From Foliamicus sp963666765 (GTDB lineage Bacteria; Pseudomonadota; Gammaproteobacteria; Steroidobacterales; Foliamicaceae): a stretch of 64,000 nucleotides of DNA. The translations under genes and the position numbers were made by a program. Positions 60,947 through 64,000 of the stretch are shown here, piece by piece; the first letter of the stretch is position 1, and each line of letters begins with the position of its first letter. The notes below the pieces were generated by a model. It saw only the letters and a list, made by a program, of their open reading frames with translations. It was not told the DNA's origin and searched no databases. The stretch spans positions 1,612,001-1,676,000 of the forward strand of contig OY762933.1 of the NCBI GenBank assembly GCA_963666765.1. Reading direction: 5' to 3'.

Positions 60947-62068
60947 ATGTTGATCGGCGTACCCAAAGAGATTAAGCCCGACGAACACCGGGTAGGATTG
61001 AGTTTAAGCAGTGCGCGCGAGTTAATCGAAAACGGCCACGAATTACTGGTGCAAGCCGATGCCGGCGCGGGATTGCGCCGCAGCGACGACGATTACCGGG
61101 CCCTGGGCGCAAGGATCACCGAAAGCGCCAAGGAGATATTCGAGAAGGCCGAAATGATCGTAAAGGTCAAGGAGCCGCAGCCTGGTGAATGCCGGATGCT
61201 GCGCGAGGGCCAGGTCCTCTTCACCTACCTGCATCTGGCTCCCGACCCGGAGCAGGCGCGCAGGCTGATGGAGTCCGGCGTCACGGCCATCGCCTACGAA
61301 ACGGTCACCGACGTCCACGGCCACCTGCCCCTGCTGGCGCCGATGAGCGAAGTCGCCGGCCGCATGGCCGTACAGGCCGGAGCGCACTGCCTGGAAACGG
61401 AAATGGGCGGCTGCGGCAAGCTCCTGGGCGGCGTCCCGGGCGTGCTGGCGGCCAACGTCGTGGTGCTGGGCGGCGGCGTGGTCGGCACCAACGCGCTGCG
61501 CATCGCCGTGGGCATGGAGGCGCGCGTGGTGGTGCTCGACAAGTCCCTGGCGCGGCTGAGGGAACTGGACCTTCAGTTCGGCCCGCGGCTCAACACCATG
61601 TATTCGACCCGCTCGGCGATCGAGGAATACGTCGCGCAGGCGGACCTGGTGATCGGAGCGGTGCTGGTTCCGGGCGCCTCCACCCCGCAACTCGTGTCGC
61701 GCGAGATGGTACAGGGCATGGCGGCCGGATCGGTGCTGGTGGACGTGGCCATCGACCAGGGCGGCACCTTCGAGACCAGCCATCCCACCACCCACTCCGA
61801 CCCCACCTACATAGAAGAGGACGTCGTGCATTACTGCGTGGCCAACATGCCGGGCGTGGTGCCGCGCACGTCCACCCAGGCGCTCAACAACGCCACCCTG
61901 CCGTTCGCGCTGGCGCTGGCGAACAAGGGCTGGCGCCGGGCCATGCGCGAGGATCCCGGGCTGATGGCGGGGCTTAACGTGCATGCCGGGCGCGTCACCA
62001 ACCAGGCGGTGGCCGAAGCGCTGGACCACTCGTTTACTCCGCCGCTGGACGCGCTTAATATTCACTGA
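60947..62068 (+). CDS. ald: alanine dehydrogenase
   Basis: Reversible NAD-dependent deamination of L-alanine to pyruvate. 373 residues from ATG 60947 (family about 370). MLIGVPKEIKPDEHRVGLS, MIVKVKEPQPGE (active-site Lys), LFTYLHLAPDPEQ (His), and the NAD motif VVVLGGGVVGTNALRIA are present, with DVAIDQGGTFETSHPTTHSD near the active site. Downstream, a small gene and a methyltransferase follow within 32 bp. Confidence 0.95.
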   Translation: MLIGVPKEIKPDEHRVGLSLSSARELIENGHELLVQADAGAGLRRSDDDYRALGARITESAKEIFEKAEMIVKVKEPQPGECRMLREGQVLFTYLHLAPDPEQARRLMESGVTAIAYETVTDVHGHLPLLAPMSEVAGRMAVQAGAHCLETEMGGCGKLLGGVPGVLAANVVVLGGGVVGTNALRIAVGMEARVVVLDKSLARLRELDLQFGPRLNTMYSTRSAIEEYVAQADLVIGAVLVPGASTPQLVSREMVQGMAAGSVLVDVAIDQGGTFETSHPTTHSDPTYIEEDVVHYCVANMPGVVPRTSTQALNNATLPFALALANKGWRRAMREDPGLMAGLNVHAGRVTNQAVAEALDHSFTPPLDALNIH

Positions 62069-62099
62069 TTAAACTGCGGTAACCGGAACGGAACTGTTT

Positions 62100-62459
62100 A
62101 TGCCCACGAATACACAACCCGAAGCACGTCCCAGGCGGGCGCTGGGCAAGCGCCCCGCGTTTTACGGCGACGAACGCCTGGACATGCTGTTCGCGATGCT
62201 TACCACGCTCCTTGGCGAGGTGAGCGTGATCCGTGAGCGGATCGACACGCACGAGCGGCTGCTGGAAAAGGCCGGGCTGTTCGGCAAGGACACCGTGGAT
62301 GCGTGGCTGCCCGACGCGGCAGCCGAGGCGGAGCGGGCCCCGATCCGGCAGCAGATGATGGGCCGGGTGCTTCGCTACCTGGAAGAAGATATGGAACCCG
62401 CAGCGGCCGGCGGTGAACTCGACCGCATATCAAAGGAGGTTCAACATGGTGATGTTTGA
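62100..62459 (+). CDS. uncharacterised 119-residue protein coupled to a methyltransferase
   Basis: No family recognised. A basic N-terminus (PEARPRRALGKRPAFYGDER) precedes an amphipathic helix (LDMLFAMLTTLLGEVSVIRE, RIDTHERLLEKAGLF) likely to form a coiled coil. The second half (QQMMGRVLRYLEEDMEPAAAG) is helical. Its last 14 bp overlap the methyltransferase gene, whose Shine-Dalgarno lies inside this frame, so both are made together. It may be a partner or regulatory subunit of that enzyme; this is inference from coupling only. Confidence 0.65.
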   Translation: MPTNTQPEARPRRALGKRPAFYGDERLDMLFAMLTTLLGEVSVIRERIDTHERLLEKAGLFGKDTVDAWLPDAAAEAERAPIRQQMMGRVLRYLEEDMEPAAAGGELDRISKEVQHGDV

Positions 62460-63648
62460 AGCCGAAGGCGTGCGCCAGGACACCATGCGCAGCGACGTGT
62501 ATCCGCGTCACGGCATGATGGCCGGCGCCACCCACGACGAACTCGCGGCGCAGAAGTACTTTCTGGGCCTGCGCGCCTACGCCAACGGGCGGCTGATGGG
62601 GCATGCCATCGACGCCTGCAACGAGCAGGTAATGCCCGAAATGGGCGAGCGCGACCCGGAGGACGAAAAGGACCGCACGGCGGTGCTGCGCAAGGCCGAG
62701 GAACTTCCCATATTCCAGCACTGGGGCGCGCTGCTGCGCACCTCGCAGGAACTGATGTGGGACTACGTGGCCGACACCGTCGACCGGCAACTGGACGAAC
62801 TGGAAGACAAGTTCCGGGGGATCAGGGACCCGATCGGCAGCCTTACGCTCCACCCGGACGTGCCGAATCCCGAATACCTGACGCTGGTCGATCAGCACAT
62901 TCAGCCGGGCGGCTATCTGCACGACGCCGGCGGCGACGACGTACGAGCCGGGGCGATATACGACCGCGGCGCCGTGCTGTATGGCCTCGGCCGCGCGGGC
63001 GGGCTCAACGACGTGCGCGGCCACACGCTTTGCGCCTTCATCCAGGACAGCTTTCCGGACGAGAAACCGAAGCGGATCCTGGACCTGGGCTGCGGCGTAG
63101 GCCACGGCACCCTGGCGCTCACCGACCTGTTCCCGGACGCCGAATTGCATGCCATCGACATCGGCGGCGCCCTGCTGCGCTACGCCCATGCCCGCGCCGA
63201 GTCGCTGGGCAAGCCGGTGCATTTCCACCAGCAGGATGCCCGCAATCTCAAGTTCGAGGACGAGAGTTTCGACATGGTCACGTCGGAAATCCTTTTCCAC
63301 GAGACTTCGGGCGCCGGCATGCCGGCCATCCTGAAAGAGGCCTACCGCGTGCTCAAACCCGGCGGCGCCATGTGCAACCTGGAAGTGCCGCTGCGCTACA
63401 AGGGCATGGACATGGGCGGCGTGGTCGTGCGCGACTGGCAGAACTACTACAACGCCGAACCCTTCTGGGGCTCACTGGGCACCGTGGACATCGAGCAGGC
63501 AATGAGAGACGCCGGCTTCACCCGCGTCATGCAGGGCTTCCAGCCACGCACGCTGAACTTCGCGGGCGAACGGGGGACGACGGACAGGGAAGACCCCAGC
63601 ATGGGAGCGCTCTCCCACTGGCTGGTCTTCGGCGGCTACAAGAAATAG
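62446..63648 (+). CDS. class I SAM-dependent methyltransferase with N-terminal helical domain
   Basis: 400 residues from ATG 62446, with a consensus ribosome site AAAGGAGGT at 62432-62440. Residues 1-200 are a novel-looking helical region (TSQELMWDYVADTVDRQLDE, PGGYLHDAGGDDVRAGAIYD). Residues about 205-400 are a UbiE-type Rossmann methyltransferase with motif I ILDLGCGVGHGTLALTD, the acidic HAIDIGGALLRYA and FDMVTSEILFHETSG. The substrate cannot be read; small-molecule targets are usual for this type. Convergent with a TonB receptor gene across element H. Confidence 0.82.
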   Translation: MVMFEAEGVRQDTMRSDVYPRHGMMAGATHDELAAQKYFLGLRAYANGRLMGHAIDACNEQVMPEMGERDPEDEKDRTAVLRKAEELPIFQHWGALLRTSQELMWDYVADTVDRQLDELEDKFRGIRDPIGSLTLHPDVPNPEYLTLVDQHIQPGGYLHDAGGDDVRAGAIYDRGAVLYGLGRAGGLNDVRGHTLCAFIQDSFPDEKPKRILDLGCGVGHGTLALTDLFPDAELHAIDIGGALLRYAHARAESLGKPVHFHQQDARNLKFEDESFDMVTSEILFHETSGAGMPAILKEAYRVLKPGGAMCNLEVPLRYKGMDMGGVVVRDWQNYYNAEPFWGSLGTVDIEQAMRDAGFTRVMQGFQPRTLNFAGERGTTDREDPSMGALSHWLVFGGYKK

Positions 63649-63656
63649 CGGCGCGC

Positions 63657-63735
63657 GAGGGCGTCAAGCCCTCACAGCGTCTCGCCCGCACGCCGGGAAC
63701 GGAGGGCCTCCCGGCCCTCGCAGAGGGCGAGACGC
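63657..63735. repeat. palindromic element H, nested hairpins between convergent genes
   Basis: First a short hairpin GAGGGC-N5-GCCCTC (63657-63673), then 11-bp perfect arms GCGTCTCGCCC (63677-63687) and GGGCGAGACGC (63725-63735) around an inner GC-rich stem with GGAGGGCCTCC. Position between convergent genes suits a bidirectional terminator. The AGGGC motif and GCGCGAGGG context resemble element C. Confidence 0.6.
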
Positions 63736-63748
63736 ACTCTCTCCCGCG

Positions 63749-64000
63749 TTAGAAGCTGGCCGTCAGCTTCAGGCCGACTTCGCGCTTGTTCGGCAGAGGC
63801 GCAAAGGTCTTGCGGTGGGGCAGGCCGAATATGCTGGTGGTGCCGCCTGCCGTCAGGGAACTCTGATCATTGGTCAGGTTCCTTGCGTAGAGCTCAACCG
63901 AGAACATGTCGCCCAGATCCGCGTGCAGCCGGGCATTGATCTTCCAGTAGCTGTCCACGGAGTTCCAGTTGAAGTTGTCGATGTAGAACTGGCCCTGGTA
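63749..64000 (-). CDS. TonB-dependent receptor, C-terminal fragment at window edge
   Basis: 84 residues visible; the frame stays open to the last base, so the gene begins beyond the window. YQGQFYIDNFNWNSVDSY, VELYARNLTNDQ and the terminal strand REVGLKLTASF with a final Phe are typical of the last barrel strands of a TonB-dependent receptor and the BAM-recognised C-terminus. Ligand unknown. It is a second, distinct receptor from the one at 21.9 kb. Confidence 0.85.
   Translation of the reverse strand, partial: YQGQFYIDNFNWNSVDSYWKINARLHADLGDMFSVELYARNLTNDQSSLTAGGTTSIFGLPHRKTFAPLPNKREVGLKLTASF

Overview
The window is about 64 kb of GC-rich chromosome from a Gram-negative bacterium, most likely an uncultured gammaproteobacterium. 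The evidence is the rpsU-dnaG-rpoD macromolecular synthesis block, GlnRS, the LPS-core genes waaA and hldE, TolC, TonB-dependent receptors, and a class II ribonucleotide reductase split into NrdJa and NrdJb as in pseudomonads. No rRNA, tRNA or CRISPR array was recognised. Most of the window is dense housekeeping sequence broken up by accessory blocks.

Layout. 1-2.6 kb: lysine/DAP genes (dapD partial, dapE) and a divergent ProC-like reductase. 2.8-10.7 kb: a type I restriction-modification island with unusual passengers. These are a HEPN-like protein, an XRE-HTH fused to HsdM, a retropepsin-like protease between HsdM and HsdS, a winged-helix protein before HsdR, and an HELLH metallopeptidase overlapping the end of hsdR. 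10.7-14.4 kb: a membrane-anchored NAD(P)-binding protein and a coupled pair of exported proteins (beta-propeller; cytochrome c fused to GLUG repeats). 14.4-19 kb: rpsU, dnaG, a DUF4345-type membrane protein, rpoD. 19.2-24.4 kb: glnS, an SDR and a TonB receptor, the last two divergent around a palindromic site. 24.5-33.8 kb: a catabolic cluster with three PuuE-like deacetylases, an isochorismatase-fold amidase, a dihydropyrimidinase-like ring opener, an alpha/beta hydrolase lacking its serine, an Asp/Glu-racemase-fold enzyme lacking its cysteines, and an SDR. A complete IS1182-like element sits exactly at a stop codon inside it.

33.8-36.6 kb: a three-gene minus-strand operon (JAMM protease, CysO-rhodanese-MoeZ triple fusion, CysM). 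It looks like the protein-thiocarboxylate cysteine pathway known from mycobacteria, but with the sulfur carrier built into its own activating enzyme and followed by an internal Gly-Gly-Arg junction. This is my leading candidate for an undescribed arrangement. 36.7-44 kb: proton pyrophosphatase, Pcm-like methyltransferase, tolC, waaA, hldE. 44-47.5 kb: a TRAP transporter with a KduD-like dehydrogenase. 47.5-53.4 kb: nrdJb, nrdJa, a DegP-type protease, cca. 53.6-63.6 kb: aldo/keto reductase, folK, folB, tsaD, pteridine-reductase-like SDR, MidA-like methyltransferase, uppP, a paraoxonase-like protein, ald and several uncharacterised genes. The window ends inside a second TonB receptor.

A second theme is a set of long intergenic palindromes. 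Four of them (31917, 38819, 42376, 53473) have element-specific outer arms of 20-30 bp around a conserved centre made of two tandem hairpins. Two shorter ones (14715, 19098) share an identical 33-bp core. Two more (24410, 63657) carry a related AGGGC-rich arm. They behave like a dispersed repeat family rather than ordinary terminators.
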